Shown in pieces: positions 10,835-21,119 of a stretch of DNA of 64,000 nucleotides. The stretch lies in contig CAMPHF010000009.1 of the NCBI GenBank assembly GCA_946885915.1, positions 49,219 through 113,218 on the forward strand, written 5' to 3'. Position 1 is the first letter of the stretch, and the number at the start of each line of letters is the position of its first letter. The position numbers and the translations under genes are program-made. The notes under the pieces were generated by a model. That model searched no databases, was not told the origin of the DNA, and worked only from the letters and a program-made list of their open reading frames with translations. Source of the DNA: an uncultured Idiomarina sp. GTDB taxonomy: Bacteria > Pseudomonadota > Gammaproteobacteria > Enterobacterales > Alteromonadaceae.

Positions 10835-13761
10835 GCGTTAGTGTCGGCAGCCTGAAGAATGTCTTGCCACCATTGCCAAATGAGCGCTGATTTTGTCTTC
10901 ACTGCAACCAAATCAGGGTGGTTATCTGCCAAGTTGGAAGCTTGATTGGATAATGCACAGGTGTGTTGTAGCGCCCGTAAATGTTGATAATGTTGGATAA
11001 GTTGCTGACTCTGAGTAATCGTTAGTGCAGCACAATCGGCGGCTGCCTCTAATATGCGAATGTTATCCGTATAGGTTGTTAACGCTGGCACTTCTGCGGC
11101 ATAGGCAAGTACTAGGTACTGCACCAAAAACTCAATGTCGGTGATCCCGCCGTGGCTGTGCTTCAAATCAAACGCCACATTTACATCACCTAACTGGCTC
11201 CGCATTTTTTCACGCATGTCGCGTACTTGCTGCGCCAACTGTGCCCGCTCACGCGGCTGCTGCAACTGCTGCTGGCGCAACTGTGCTAACCATTGCCGAT
11301 ACTGAGGCTCACCATACACCGGACGAGCCCGCACCAATGATTGCAATTCCCAGGTCCACGCATCCTCCGCCAAGTACTTGGCGAAGGTTGGCGCTTGGGT
11401 TACCAGCAACCCGGCTTTACCTGCTGGGCGCAAACGCATATCTACTTCGTATAACACACCGGTAAGGGTACGGGTGTTGAATAGGTGCAAAATCCGTTGC
11501 GCTAAGCGTAGATAAAATTGCTGCACCTCAATCGGTTTAGGTCCGGTCGTTTGAGCTTGATAATCGGCAAAGCTGACAAACACCAAATCTAAATCTGAAC
11601 CGTAGCCGAGCTCAAGCCCGCCTAATTTACCGTATGCAAATACCGCAAATCCGGTATCGGTAACGTTGTGCCCGGGCGGCTCGCCGTGTTTACTTACCAG
11701 TTGATACCACGCTAATTGTACGACATCAGCAATGATAGCTTCAGCAAGGTAACTTAAATGGTCACTCACTTTCATTAAGGGTAATAAACCAGCTATATCC
11801 GCCGCCGCGATCTTTAATTGCAATGCTTGCCGCGCTTGACGCAACACATCCATTTGGGTTTCTAAGTCTTGCTCCGGTATCCGCAGTAAGTACTCATCGA
11901 GTAATCGGGGATAATCACTAAATGCGGGCAAATCTTGTAAATGCCGCGGGTCAATTAACTCATCCAACAACAATGGGTAGGTCGCAATTTGTTGCGCGAT
12001 CCATTCGCTCGCAGCGCAGAGTTTTAACAGCTGCGCCCGCGCCCCAGGGTTTTCCAATAGCAACTCTAAGTAGGCGGTTCTGCTCGCAATACGTGCTAAC
12101 ACCAAGAAAATGCGCTGCAACAAGGTATCCGGATCAGCACTGGCTAAAATATGTTCAAGTAAGGTAGGGACTAATTTCGCAATCGCTTTGCGACCTCGCG
12201 GCCCTGACTCGCGCTTACGTAAAGTTTGCCGAAACTCGTGAATACGCTGCCACAATACCGGCGCCGATGCTTTGTTCGCATCGGTTAGATGTTCCTGCAA
12301 CAATTCTTCAGCCGCGCTCGTCTCGATTAGGTCTTGCCACAACAACTGCAACGGAGAGGTTGACTCCTCATCATCACTTTGCTGCCCAACAATGGTCTGA
12401 AAAATTTCATTAACCGCTTGGGTGTGGGTGCTGAGTTCTGCGATTACCTCAGCCCACGTCATGCCCATCGCCGCCGCGACTTGCTGCTGGCGTAATGGGT
12501 TCGTTGGTAAAGTTTGCGTTTGTTCATCGTCAATCAGTTGCAGTCGATGTTCTAACGTTCGTAAAAACTCATAAGCGGCCAATAAGCGCTCTACTTCCTT
12601 GCGCGACAACAATTCTAACTCAGCAATTCTGGTAAATGCCGCAACCAACGAACGCGTTTGCAAACGTCGTTCTTGCCCGCCTCGAATCAGCTGGAACGCC
12701 TGTGCAATAAACTCAATTTCGCGAATGCCACCAGGACCGAGCTTAATATTATCTTGTAACTGACGCCGACTCGACTCCTGCTGGATCAGGGCTTTCATTT
12801 TGCGAAGCGAATCAATCACACTGAAATCAATATAACGCCGATACACAAACGGGCGCAGTAATTCAGAAAGCTGGAAGTCATAGGCTTGACCCGCCCCAAT
12901 CACCCGCGCTTTTACCATCGCATAGCGTTCCCAATCACGCCCATGCTCCTGATAATAGTGCTCCAGAGCATTGAAGCTAGCGACTAACGGGCCGGCTGAC
13001 CCAAATGGCCGCAAGCGCAAATCCACCCGATACACAAAGCCATGTTGGTTATGACTATCCAACAGTTTCACCAGTGCTTGAACTAAGCGAGTAAACCACA
13101 CATGATTCTCTAATTGACGCGGTCCACCTTGTGTTTCTCCTGCCTCTGGGTAGCAAAATATCAGGTCAATGTCGGACGAAAAGTTTAATTCATGGCCTCC
13201 CAACTTACCCATCGCAATAGTCAGTAGCGGTTGCGCCTCACCAGCGCCATTCACTGGGGTGCCGTAGTGCTGACAAAAATGTTGATAGAGCCAATCTGTG
13301 GCCACCTCAATCATCGCATCGGCGACGCTTGATAGATGCTCAAGGACGGTCGCTAAAGAGATTTGCTGTAATACATCTGCCGCCGCCAGATTCGCCAACC
13401 ACAGCTGCCGTAAGCGTCGTAAGATCTCACCCACCTCGGCTTCGTTTTGTGCTGCAACCAGCGCCTCACGCACTAATGTCACATAAGTTCCCGGGGCCGG
13501 AAGCTCCACCTGTAAAGTCGCGATGTCGCTAAACGGTAGCTCATTGCAATAACGCTGCCAGGTCCGAAAAATAAACGGACTCATGGCTCCCAAAGTTTGT
13601 ACTAACGGCCACTGGCGCCCCATTTGCTGTTGCCATCGGCTGTGCTGCGCTGCGCTCAGTTGAACCTCTTGTTGGGCCACTACCTCTTGCAAGGCTGGCA
13701 GCTGCAGTTGCCCCAGTTGCTCTAGCACCTGGGCCGGGCATAACTTTCTGGTGGTTAGCAT
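10831..13761 (-). CDS. glnE: Bifunctional glutamine synthetase adenylyltransferase/removase
   Basis: Adenylylates and deadenylylates glutamine synthetase under PII control, tuning nitrogen assimilation. The two nucleotidyltransferase halves are clear: the N-terminal adenylyl-removase with GKLGGHELNFSSDIDLIF and the C-terminal adenylyltransferase with GKLGGLELGYGSDLDLVF, each followed by a helical PII-responsive region. Length of 976 residues is normal. It begins 6 bases after the end of ygiF, the same ygiF-glnE pair as in E. coli. The hldE gene that follows glnE in E. coli is not present here. Its stop overlaps that of the convergent TcpQ-like gene. Confidence 0.96.
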   Translation of the reverse strand: MLTTRKLCPAQVLEQLGQLQLPALQEVVAQQEVQLSAAQHSRWQQQMGRQWPLVQTLGAMSPFIFRTWQRYCNELPFSDIATLQVELPAPGTYVTLVREALVAAQNEAEVGEILRRLRQLWLANLAAADVLQQISLATVLEHLSSVADAMIEVATDWLYQHFCQHYGTPVNGAGEAQPLLTIAMGKLGGHELNFSSDIDLIFCYPEAGETQGGPRQLENHVWFTRLVQALVKLLDSHNQHGFVYRVDLRLRPFGSAGPLVASFNALEHYYQEHGRDWERYAMVKARVIGAGQAYDFQLSELLRPFVYRRYIDFSVIDSLRKMKALIQQESSRRQLQDNIKLGPGGIREIEFIAQAFQLIRGGQERRLQTRSLVAAFTRIAELELLSRKEVERLLAAYEFLRTLEHRLQLIDDEQTQTLPTNPLRQQQVAAAMGMTWAEVIAELSTHTQAVNEIFQTIVGQQSDDEESTSPLQLLWQDLIETSAAEELLQEHLTDANKASAPVLWQRIHEFRQTLRKRESGPRGRKAIAKLVPTLLEHILASADPDTLLQRIFLVLARIASRTAYLELLLENPGARAQLLKLCAASEWIAQQIATYPLLLDELIDPRHLQDLPAFSDYPRLLDEYLLRIPEQDLETQMDVLRQARQALQLKIAAADIAGLLPLMKVSDHLSYLAEAIIADVVQLAWYQLVSKHGEPPGHNVTDTGFAVFAYGKLGGLELGYGSDLDLVFVSFADYQAQTTGPKPIEVQQFYLRLAQRILHLFNTRTLTGVLYEVDMRLRPAGKAGLLVTQAPTFAKYLAEDAWTWELQSLVRARPVYGEPQYRQWLAQLRQQQLQQPRERAQLAQQVRDMREKMRSQLGDVNVAFDLKHSHGGITDIEFLVQYLVLAYAAEVPALTTYTDNIRILEAAADCAALTITQSQQLIQHYQHLRALQHTCALSNQASNLADNHPDLVAVKTKSALIWQWWQDILQAADTNA

Positions 13762-13767
13762 TGGCGG

Positions 13768-15255
13768 TTAGTTTATCCAGTACGGTTCTTGCTTTAGCGC
13801 AGCCCGACGTGAGGTGTCGAGCGCAAACAACAGCGATTCCAATTGGGTTTGTTGCCAGTTAAGCAATTTTTCCTGATTGATATCATCAGTATCTTTAATG
13901 CTGTCTCGCAACAGCTTTAACGCGGTAATTTCACGAATTCCGCGTGCCATATCTAGCCAAGGCGCCCGGAATTGCTCACGATCTTCAGCCGCAAACAAAT
14001 ACCCTACGCAATAACCTAAGTGCAACGAGCTTTGCAGACTTGGCAGTAACTTCAAGTATTGCTCAGCGCGCAAAGGTTCATCAACATCAAAAGCATCCGC
14101 GACGTTTTGCCAATCTTGTTTTAATTGCTGCGCGGCCCAAATCACCATGGGGGTATCCATATGCTCATCCTGCGGTGCACGCTGAATGAGTTCGCCTAAC
14201 TCGAGCACTGTCAATTGATAATCGTGTTGGGTGACTAGTTTTTGCATGACCTCTAGTTGGGCCGCATGCAATTGCAAATCGACAATATTGTCGTATAACT
14301 TTTGCTGCTCTTTCAGCACTAAGTGATAGGCGCCATCATCGGCAATAAGTTCGGCAAAGGCTTCAAAACGTTTCAGCCAACCGAGCTGATCAAGCAAGGG
14401 TTCGAGCCGCGCTAAATCATCTTGGGTATCGACGCCATGACTAGCTAACTGCTGCAACACCACTCGGCATAAGCGCATACCATTGGCCATGCCCGCCACC
14501 GCATGCACATCCGGCTGACGTAGTAAGCAAGCTTCATTATGCTGCCATTCGTTCAGGGCAAATGCGAGAGCCTGGTAGAGCCCAGAGGCAACGGTTGCGG
14601 CTGAACTTAAAGGGACAAAATCTAGCCGCGTGCGTGGCTGTAATTGTGACTTCTCGGCAAGCAAATAACCGCGTGCCGCTTTACTCAAATAGCCTACTTG
14701 GGCATTGGTGCGGGTAATTAAGCGGCGCGCCAATTTAAACGCATCCGCGACTTCGCCACCCTGTACCTCAATTTCTATCTCACAAATCGGCTGTTCATGC
14801 CCATTCGCACGCACCATACCCTCGTCAAACGCAATTTCTAGCTGCCCTTCACCACTAGCTAATTGCCAACGCGTGCGAACAAAGTCCGTCTGAAACAGGG
14901 CAATCAGCTCGCGCTGTAAATCCATATAAGGCAGTGACTCGGGCCAGATTGATTCGTCGTACAAGCTTAGATCCGGCGTTTTTTCCGTCACATTAACGTT
15001 ATACTCAGGTCGTGAATGTAACCCACCCGTTGTCGTTCCCGCGAGCTTTAAGGTTTGCTCCAGCTGCTCCCCTGCACGACGAATACGGAGCCCAATATCA
15101 TGCTGTCTCAGTTCTAATTCTGGGGTATCAAAATAACTGTTATCTAAGCGCTGTGCTTGGCCCGCTTGGCCATGCGCTGCCTGTTCGCAGAGCCGGATTG
15201 CGAGCTCACGTTGGTTGCTCGGGATTAACAGTTTTAACTCTACTTCGTGACTCAT
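13768..15255 (-). CDS. ygiF: Inorganic triphosphatase, CYTH-CHAD
   Basis: Tunnel-fold triphosphatase. The N-terminal CYTH domain carries the ExExK-type signature (EVELKLL), LDNSYFDTPELELR, and GLRIRR with EQTLKL. The second half is a CHAD helical domain with conserved histidines, such as those in VDTQDDLARLEPLL and AGMANGMRLCRVVL. It probably hydrolyses tripolyphosphate, as E. coli YgiF does (family knowledge). ATG 15255 (MSHEVELK) matches the family start; ATG 15270 and a start at 15279 would add 5-8 residues. It is upstream of and coupled to glnE. Confidence 0.9.
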   Translation of the reverse strand: MSHEVELKLLIPSNQRELAIRLCEQAAHGQAGQAQRLDNSYFDTPELELRQHDIGLRIRRAGEQLEQTLKLAGTTTGGLHSRPEYNVNVTEKTPDLSLYDESIWPESLPYMDLQRELIALFQTDFVRTRWQLASGEGQLEIAFDEGMVRANGHEQPICEIEIEVQGGEVADAFKLARRLITRTNAQVGYLSKAARGYLLAEKSQLQPRTRLDFVPLSSAATVASGLYQALAFALNEWQHNEACLLRQPDVHAVAGMANGMRLCRVVLQQLASHGVDTQDDLARLEPLLDQLGWLKRFEAFAELIADDGAYHLVLKEQQKLYDNIVDLQLHAAQLEVMQKLVTQHDYQLTVLELGELIQRAPQDEHMDTPMVIWAAQQLKQDWQNVADAFDVDEPLRAEQYLKLLPSLQSSLHLGYCVGYLFAAEDREQFRAPWLDMARGIREITALKLLRDSIKDTDDINQEKLLNWQQTQLESLLFALDTSRRAALKQEPYWIN

Positions 15256-15555
15256 CGGAACCGACTTCATTATCGCCAAGGAATGGATGTCGACTAAGGT
15301 ACTTAGTTATACGATTTGAATCAACTCAACTAGGCTTGACAGTTGAGTCTAAAAATTGCACCGTGGGCGCGCTTAAACAGGTAAATGTCGTGCAAAAAGA
15401 ATGACTCAGGCAGAGTCGATAAAAAAAGCGATGGGTGACGACCTGTAGGTACTTTACGCGCGCCAAAATAGGCTTATACTTGCGCGCAAATTTAGTCTCA
15501 ACAGTTGTTGAGTCAGTGGCGCTGGCGGATGTCGGCAGCGCATGAAGGAGTAACT
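15256..15555. promoter_or_regulatory. Divergent ygiF / putA control region
   Basis: Non-coding gap between leftward ygiF-glnE and rightward putA. It contains a perfect 8-bp inverted repeat ACTCAACT / AGTTGAGT with a 9-base centre at 15324-15348, suitable for a dimeric regulator. The stretch GGCTTATACT around 15470, flanked by GCGCGC copies, may be the putA -10 region. A strong ribosome site AAGGAG lies at 15545-15550. Because this PutA has no DNA-binding domain, regulation must come from a separate protein (inference). Confidence 0.45.
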
Positions 15556-18500
15556 ATGTTCCAAGCTAGTGAAGTGCTTGCCAAATCCTACACAGGCGCT
15601 GACCTCGCTGATTTACAGCGTGCCATTACTGAGCATTACATTGTCGACGAAGACACTTATGTAAAAGAGCTTGTTGCGCTCATTGCACAGGATGACCAAA
15701 CCATAGATAGCGTGACTCAGAGCGCGACCGACCTGGTTAAAAAGGTTCGCGAGCGTGCCGATGGTGGCGGTGTCGATGCGTTTCTACAAGAGTACAGTTT
15801 AGATACCCAAGAGGGTATTATTCTGATGTGTTTGGCCGAAGCCTTGCTGCGCATTCCTGACGCCAAAACAGCTGACGCCCTTATTCAAGATCGCCTCTCT
15901 GGTGGCGACTGGCAAAAGCACATGGGGCAAAGCGCGTCCTGGCTGGTCAATACTGGTTCGTGGGGATTGGCGTTAACCAATACCGTCATTAATCCGACCG
16001 GTAAACCTATGGTAACCCCGCGCGGCACGTTTCGTCGGCTCATTCGACGCTTGGGCATGCCCGTTGTTCGAAAAGCAACCTATACCGCCATGCGGATTAT
16101 GGGGACCCAGTTTGTATTAGGGCGTACCATTGAAGAAGCCCTGAAAAATAGCCGCGCCAATCGCGACAAAGGCTACACCCACGCCTACGACATGCTTGGT
16201 GAAGCTGCGCTGACCATGGCCGACGCCAAACGTTACCATGCGGATTACGTCAATTCGATTAAGGTGGTTGCCGCCGAAAATTTCAATAATCCAAAGGCGC
16301 CGCGGCCAACCATTTCGATTAAATTATCAGCGTTGCACCCACGTTATGATGCGGCCAATCACGAACGCGTTTTAACCGAGCTCGCCACCAGCCTCACCGA
16401 ACTCGTCAAACTTGCTAAAGAGGCAGATGTTGGGGTCACCATTGACGCTGAAGAAGCGGATCGTCTCGAGCTGTCGCTTGAACTGTTTGAAAAAGTGTAT
16501 CGCAGCGGTGTCTGTAAAGGTTGGCCACGGTTTGGATTAGTGGTTCAAGCCTATTCTAAGCGTGCCTTGCCAACTTTATGTTGGGTAACGGCGCTGGCCA
16601 AAGAATGTGGTGATGAGATCCCAGTTCGGCTCGTAAAAGGCGCCTACTGGGATACCGAAATAAAGCTCTGCCAAATGAATGGTCTGCAAGGCTATCCAGT
16701 GTTCACTCGAAAAGCGAACACCGATATTTCTTACTTAGCCTGCGCCCGTTATTTGCTCAGCGATGATGTAGATGGCGCGATTTATCCGCAGTTTGCCACC
16801 CACAACGCACAAACTGTAGTCGCGATTCAGACGATGAATAAAACCTATGGCCGGCGCATTGAATTTCAGCGTTTACATGGCATGGGTGACGACTTATACG
16901 ACACGTTATTAGAGCAAGACGATAAATTAACCGTACGCATTTATGCGCCTGTTGGTAAACATAAAGACTTGTTGCCGTACTTAGTGCGCCGCCTGCTCGA
17001 AAATGGTGCGAATACCTCATTCGTGCATAAATTGGTTGATCCCAATACCCCGATTGCGCAGTTAGTTGAACATCCGCTACGCACCGCCTCGGGCTTTGAG
17101 CGCTTCGCTAATACCAAAATTCCGTTGCCAACCGAAATCTTTGGCACTCGCAAGAACTCATTAGGAATAAATATGAATATTCATTCTCAAGCTGACGACT
17201 TCATTGCTGCAGTCGAGCAATACAAAGACAAGCAGTGGCAAGGTGGACCTATTGTCAATGGTGATGTTGTTGACACCCATCACCGCGTAGCCATCAATAG
17301 TCCGCAGCAGACCAGCAAATTAATTGGTTCAATTAATTGGGGTGACAAAGCACTTGCCGATCAAGCGTTACAAAGTGCCAATGCAGCCTACCGCCGTTGG
17401 CGCGATACCGATGTAGAAGTGCGTGCCAAAGCGCTCGAAAAACTGGCTGACTTACTCGAAGCGAATCGCAATGAGTTAATTGCGCTGTGTACCGTAGAAG
17501 CGGGTAAGAGTTTGCAGGACGGCATCGACGAAGTCCGCGAAGCCGTTGATTTCTGCCGCTATTACGCGATTCAAGCACGTGAAATGATGGCAGAAGGTAC
17601 CAAATTACCTGGCCCGACTGGGGAAACCAATGAGTTGTTCTTGGAAGGCCGCGGTACCTTTATTTGTATCAGCCCGTGGAACTTCCCACTAGCGATTTTC
17701 CTTGGTCAAGTAGCTGCTGCGCTGGTCACAGGTAACTGTGTCATTGCCAAACCAGCCGAGCAAACCGGTTTAATTGCGTTTCGTGCTGTGCAACTGGCCT
17801 TAGAAGCAGGTATTCCGGGTGATGTACTGCATTTCATGCCGGGTAGTGGCGCCGAAGTTGGCTCATTTTTAGTTAGCCAAGAAGACATTGGCGGCGTGTG
17901 CTTTACCGGCTCAACCTACACTGCGCAAGCGATCAACCGAGCGTTAGCTGCACGCACACGGGCGATTGTGCCACTGATTGCGGAAACCGGCGGCCAGAAT
18001 GCCATGCTCATTGACTCTACCGCGTTACCAGAGCAAGCGGTCAATGACATTGTTGCCAGTTCGTTCAAAAGCGCCGGCCAACGCTGTTCAGCCTTAAGGG
18101 TATTATTTGTCCAAGAAGATATCGCAGACCGAGTTATCGATCTGCTGAAAGGCGCGATGGCAGAGCTTCAAGTGGGCGACCCAATGCTACACGAAACCGA
18201 TGTCGGCCCAGTAATTGACGGGGTTGCGAAGAGTAATCTTGAGCAGCACATTGCCGACATTCAACAAGCCGGTCGCTTGATTGCTCGCGCACCTATGCCT
18301 GATTACACTAACGGTGGCACCTTCGTGGCGCCAACTGCGATCGAAATCGATAATATTAATCAGCTGGTGAAAGAGAACTTTGGCCCTATCTTACATATTA
18401 TTCGCTACAACGCGGATAACCTTGATGAGGTCATCGCCAGCATTAATGGCACTGGCTTCGGCTTGACCTTCGGTATTCATAGCCGTAACGAAAGCTTTGC

Positions 18501-18723
18501 CGCAGATATTGCGCGTCGCGTTGAAGTCGGTAACGTCTACATTAACCGTAACCAAATTGGCGCGGTGGTTGGGGTACAGCCATTCGGTGGTCGTGGTATG
18601 TCTGGCACCGGTCCAAAAGCTGGTGGTCCTCACTACCTCTCACGTTTTGTGACTGAGAAAACGCGGACTAATAACATTACCGCAGTTGGCGGCAACGCAA
18701 CTTTGCTGTCATTAGGTGACTAA
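15556..18723 (+). CDS. putA: Bifunctional proline dehydrogenase / P5C dehydrogenase
   Basis: Oxidises proline to glutamate in two steps: FAD-dependent proline dehydrogenase, then NAD-dependent 1-pyrroline-5-carboxylate dehydrogenase, with channelled intermediate. At 1055 residues it is the short PutA type. It starts directly with the helical arm, and the ribbon-helix-helix repressor domain of E. coli PutA is absent. The PRODH barrel shows SIKLSALHPRY, VRLVKGAYWD and the FAQTHN-like FATHNAQT. The dehydrogenase half shows ISPWNFPLAIF, FTGSTYTA, ETGGQNAMLI and the catalytic Cys in SAGQRCSALR. ATG 15556 has AAGGAG 5 bases upstream. A strong terminator follows, so it is monocistronic. Confidence 0.97.
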   Translation: MFQASEVLAKSYTGADLADLQRAITEHYIVDEDTYVKELVALIAQDDQTIDSVTQSATDLVKKVRERADGGGVDAFLQEYSLDTQEGIILMCLAEALLRIPDAKTADALIQDRLSGGDWQKHMGQSASWLVNTGSWGLALTNTVINPTGKPMVTPRGTFRRLIRRLGMPVVRKATYTAMRIMGTQFVLGRTIEEALKNSRANRDKGYTHAYDMLGEAALTMADAKRYHADYVNSIKVVAAENFNNPKAPRPTISIKLSALHPRYDAANHERVLTELATSLTELVKLAKEADVGVTIDAEEADRLELSLELFEKVYRSGVCKGWPRFGLVVQAYSKRALPTLCWVTALAKECGDEIPVRLVKGAYWDTEIKLCQMNGLQGYPVFTRKANTDISYLACARYLLSDDVDGAIYPQFATHNAQTVVAIQTMNKTYGRRIEFQRLHGMGDDLYDTLLEQDDKLTVRIYAPVGKHKDLLPYLVRRLLENGANTSFVHKLVDPNTPIAQLVEHPLRTASGFERFANTKIPLPTEIFGTRKNSLGINMNIHSQADDFIAAVEQYKDKQWQGGPIVNGDVVDTHHRVAINSPQQTSKLIGSINWGDKALADQALQSANAAYRRWRDTDVEVRAKALEKLADLLEANRNELIALCTVEAGKSLQDGIDEVREAVDFCRYYAIQAREMMAEGTKLPGPTGETNELFLEGRGTFICISPWNFPLAIFLGQVAAALVTGNCVIAKPAEQTGLIAFRAVQLALEAGIPGDVLHFMPGSGAEVGSFLVSQEDIGGVCFTGSTYTAQAINRALAARTRAIVPLIAETGGQNAMLIDSTALPEQAVNDIVASSFKSAGQRCSALRVLFVQEDIADRVIDLLKGAMAELQVGDPMLHETDVGPVIDGVAKSNLEQHIADIQQAGRLIARAPMPDYTNGGTFVAPTAIEIDNINQLVKENFGPILHIIRYNADNLDEVIASINGTGFGLTFGIHSRNESFAADIARRVEVGNVYINRNQIGAVVGVQPFGGRGMSGTGPKAGGPHYLSRFVTEKTRTNNITAVGGNATLLSLGD

Positions 18724-18748
18724 CTAGTTACTGTTCTGCTAGCCAATA

Positions 18749-18782
18749 AAAAGCCCAGACCGACCCCGGCCTGGGCTTTTTT
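18749..18782 (+). terminator. Rho-independent terminator after putA
   Basis: AAGCCCAG / CTGGGCTT form an 8-bp stem, extended by two pairs after one mismatch, followed by a run of T residues. An A-rich stretch precedes the stem, so it may also end leftward transcripts. Confidence 0.9.
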
Positions 18783-18796
18783 GATGAGTAGCGCAC

Positions 18797-19231
18797 TTAC
18801 TCGCTTAGCTCAATACTTAACTTAGCAAGCTGCTCGACACTTTCTGCATCGTACCAACAGACAACCTTGCGTAACCGGCGTTGCTTGGGCTTAAAGCTCA
18901 ACAATAACAAGTCGGCATCAGCTAAGCGCTGTAATTGCGCGGGTTGCTCTACTAGCCACCGCCGCGGCGGCAACATGAAGCGCGGCGTGGTGACATGATT
19001 AGCCTCTACCCAAGCCGCAACTTGGCGCGGCCGCCAGATCATAATAACCGCCGCAAACAAGCCTAAACTAACGATGATACCGGTTGCGATAAGCCACAAC
19101 GGCAGGGCCTGACCGATGTACAACAGCATCCAGGCAGCGGTGAAAAATAACGCCCAAAATTGGATCCGCTTATTATCGCAATAAAGCGCTACAGCCTCTT
19201 CAGCAACCTGGTCTGGACGTCTACTCGACAC
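18797..19231 (-). CDS. Small membrane protein, two helices, unknown function
   Basis: Hypothetical inner membrane protein of 144 residues. Two adjacent hydrophobic segments (about residues 27-43 and 46-64) are followed by a basic soluble region with LPPRRWLVEQ and a C-terminal part beginning LLLLSFKPKQRRLRK. The layout, two helices and then a small basic beta-rich domain, recalls the YgfX/CptA family, but the sequence match is weak and I do not assign it. The GTG start shares its first base with the TAG of the acyl-CoA dehydrogenase gene, so the two are translationally coupled. Confidence 0.7.
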   Translation of the reverse strand: MSSRRPDQVAEEAVALYCDNKRIQFWALFFTAAWMLLYIGQALPLWLIATGIIVSLGLFAAVIMIWRPRQVAAWVEANHVTTPRFMLPPRRWLVEQPAQLQRLADADLLLLSFKPKQRRLRKVVCWYDAESVEQLAKLSIELSE

Positions 19232-21015
19232 TAAAAATCCTCATCCGTAAAGCTATATAATGATGCGCTACCTGCGGTAATCGCTGGAATGAGCGCATAA
19301 GCTCGCGGGAGTAATTTACTGAAATAAAACTTCGCGGTTTTCACTTTGCTCGCAAGGAAGGGTTTAGCCTGCACTTGTGGTTCAGCTACTAATGCCATTT
19401 TCAGCCATACAAATGCAAAGCTCAAGTAACCGATGAGGTGCAAATACTCAACCGCGACACTATTGACCAAATTCTCGTCAGTGGACGCAGATTGTAATAT
19501 TTGTTCAGTCACCCCTTCAACCTGCTGCATCAACTGACGCAAACTTTGTACTTCTTGCTGCCAACCGTGTTGTCCTTCAGCTTGCCCGCAGAGGGCTTCA
19601 ATATCAGCAAGTAACGGCTGCAACAACGCGCCTTTTGAGCCGACAATTTTACGGCCTAACAAGTCTAATGCTTGAATACCGTTAGTACCTTCGTATATTT
19701 GCGCTATCCGCACGTCGCGAACCAGCTGCTCCTGACCCCACTCACGCACGAAGCCATGGCCACCGAGTACCTGTTGACCGTAAATCGTTGCCTCTAACCC
19801 GGTATCCGTCAAAAATGCCTTGGCCACTGGCGTTAACAACATCGCCAGCGCATCTGCGCGCTCGCGAGCCGCAGGGTCAGTTAAATATTTACTCCGATCG
19901 AGCTGTTGTCCAACATAAGTTGAGAACGCCCGACCGCCTTCAACAAAAGCCTTCATTGTGAGTAACATGCGGCGCACATCACCATGTACCAAAATGGCGT
20001 CAGCTTCTTGCTGGGTTTGTTGGGTTGCTTTGGCACCTCGCCCTTGTAACCGGTCTCGCGCATACTCTAAGGCATTTTGATAAGAGCGTGCCGCCCCCCC
20101 TAATCCTTGAATACCAACCCCAAGCCGCTCGTAGTTCATCATGGTAAACATAGCTGGTAAACCGCGATGTGGTTCACCAACTAACCAGCCTTTCGCACCA
20201 TCAAAATTCATCACACAGGTAGCCGATGCGTGGATCCCCATTTTGTGTTCAATGCTGCCGCAACTGAGCTCATTGCGCTCGCCTACTTCGCCACTGGCAT
20301 TCGGTAAAAACTTCGGTACCACAAACAACGAAATACCTTTAGTTCCAGCCGGCGCATCAGGCAGCTTGGCTAGCACTAAATGCACAATATTATCGGTCAG
20401 ATCGTGTTCACCACCGGTAATAAATATTTTGGTACCGGTAATGGCAAAGGAGCCATCGCTGTTCGGTTCGGCTTTAGTACGAATGATGCCAAGATCAGTA
20501 CCAGCGTGAGGTTCAGTCAGACACATAGTACCGGTCCACTCACCTGCCATCATTTTGGGAAGGTAAGTAGCTTTGAGGGTATCACTCGCATGCAAATCTA
20601 AAGTCATGATTGCCCCAGCCGTGAGGCCTGGGTAGAGTGAAAATGAGATATCGGCGGCACACAGCATTTCTTCGTACTGCACCGACACCGACTTTGGTAA
20701 TCCCATACCACCATATTCAGGATTGCCGGTAACGCCAACCCAACCGCCGGCGGCTAATTGACGGTAATTTTCGCGGTAAGCGGCGGGCGTGGTAACCTCG
20801 CCGGCATTGAATTGGACGCCTTGTTCGTCGGCTTCACGTGATTGCGGCGCAACCAATTGCTCGGCTAGCTTCGCCGCCTCATCAATAATCGCGGTTGCGG
20901 TATCGAGGTCCATCATCTCGGCAAGCTCAGGCATTTGCTGCCAGTCATTTGCCAACTCAAATACATCATTCAGAAGAAACGCCATATCGGCGCGTGGAAC
21001 ACGATAATCAGCCAT
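19231..21015 (-). CDS. Acyl-CoA dehydrogenase, long DmdC/FadE12-like form
   Basis: Flavoenzyme introducing an alpha-beta double bond into an acyl-CoA. At 594 residues it belongs to the long acyl-CoA dehydrogenases with an extra C-terminal domain, the group that includes 3-methylmercaptopropionyl-CoA dehydrogenases. Visible are the FAD/substrate motif MCLTEPHAGTDLG, FITGGEHDL, and QIYEGTNGIQALDLLGRKI, whose Glu is the likely catalytic base. Substrate cannot be deduced; medium or long fatty acyl-CoA is as likely as a sulfur compound. ATG 21015 is chosen for its GAGGTGG ribosome site; a GTG two codons earlier also fits the frame. The gene overlaps the downstream membrane protein by one base. Confidence 0.88.
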   Translation of the reverse strand: MADYRVPRADMAFLLNDVFELANDWQQMPELAEMMDLDTATAIIDEAAKLAEQLVAPQSREADEQGVQFNAGEVTTPAAYRENYRQLAAGGWVGVTGNPEYGGMGLPKSVSVQYEEMLCAADISFSLYPGLTAGAIMTLDLHASDTLKATYLPKMMAGEWTGTMCLTEPHAGTDLGIIRTKAEPNSDGSFAITGTKIFITGGEHDLTDNIVHLVLAKLPDAPAGTKGISLFVVPKFLPNASGEVGERNELSCGSIEHKMGIHASATCVMNFDGAKGWLVGEPHRGLPAMFTMMNYERLGVGIQGLGGAARSYQNALEYARDRLQGRGAKATQQTQQEADAILVHGDVRRMLLTMKAFVEGGRAFSTYVGQQLDRSKYLTDPAARERADALAMLLTPVAKAFLTDTGLEATIYGQQVLGGHGFVREWGQEQLVRDVRIAQIYEGTNGIQALDLLGRKIVGSKGALLQPLLADIEALCGQAEGQHGWQQEVQSLRQLMQQVEGVTEQILQSASTDENLVNSVAVEYLHLIGYLSFAFVWLKMALVAEPQVQAKPFLASKVKTAKFYFSKLLPRAYALIPAITAGSASLYSFTDEDF

Positions 21016-21119
21016 AGCCACCTCAACCCACTCGGTGAAACAACACGCTGCACAAGCAGCTTACATGGCCTTATTAAACCTTAGTTAAACGGTTATTTCA
21101 AACACCTGTTTTAATATTT

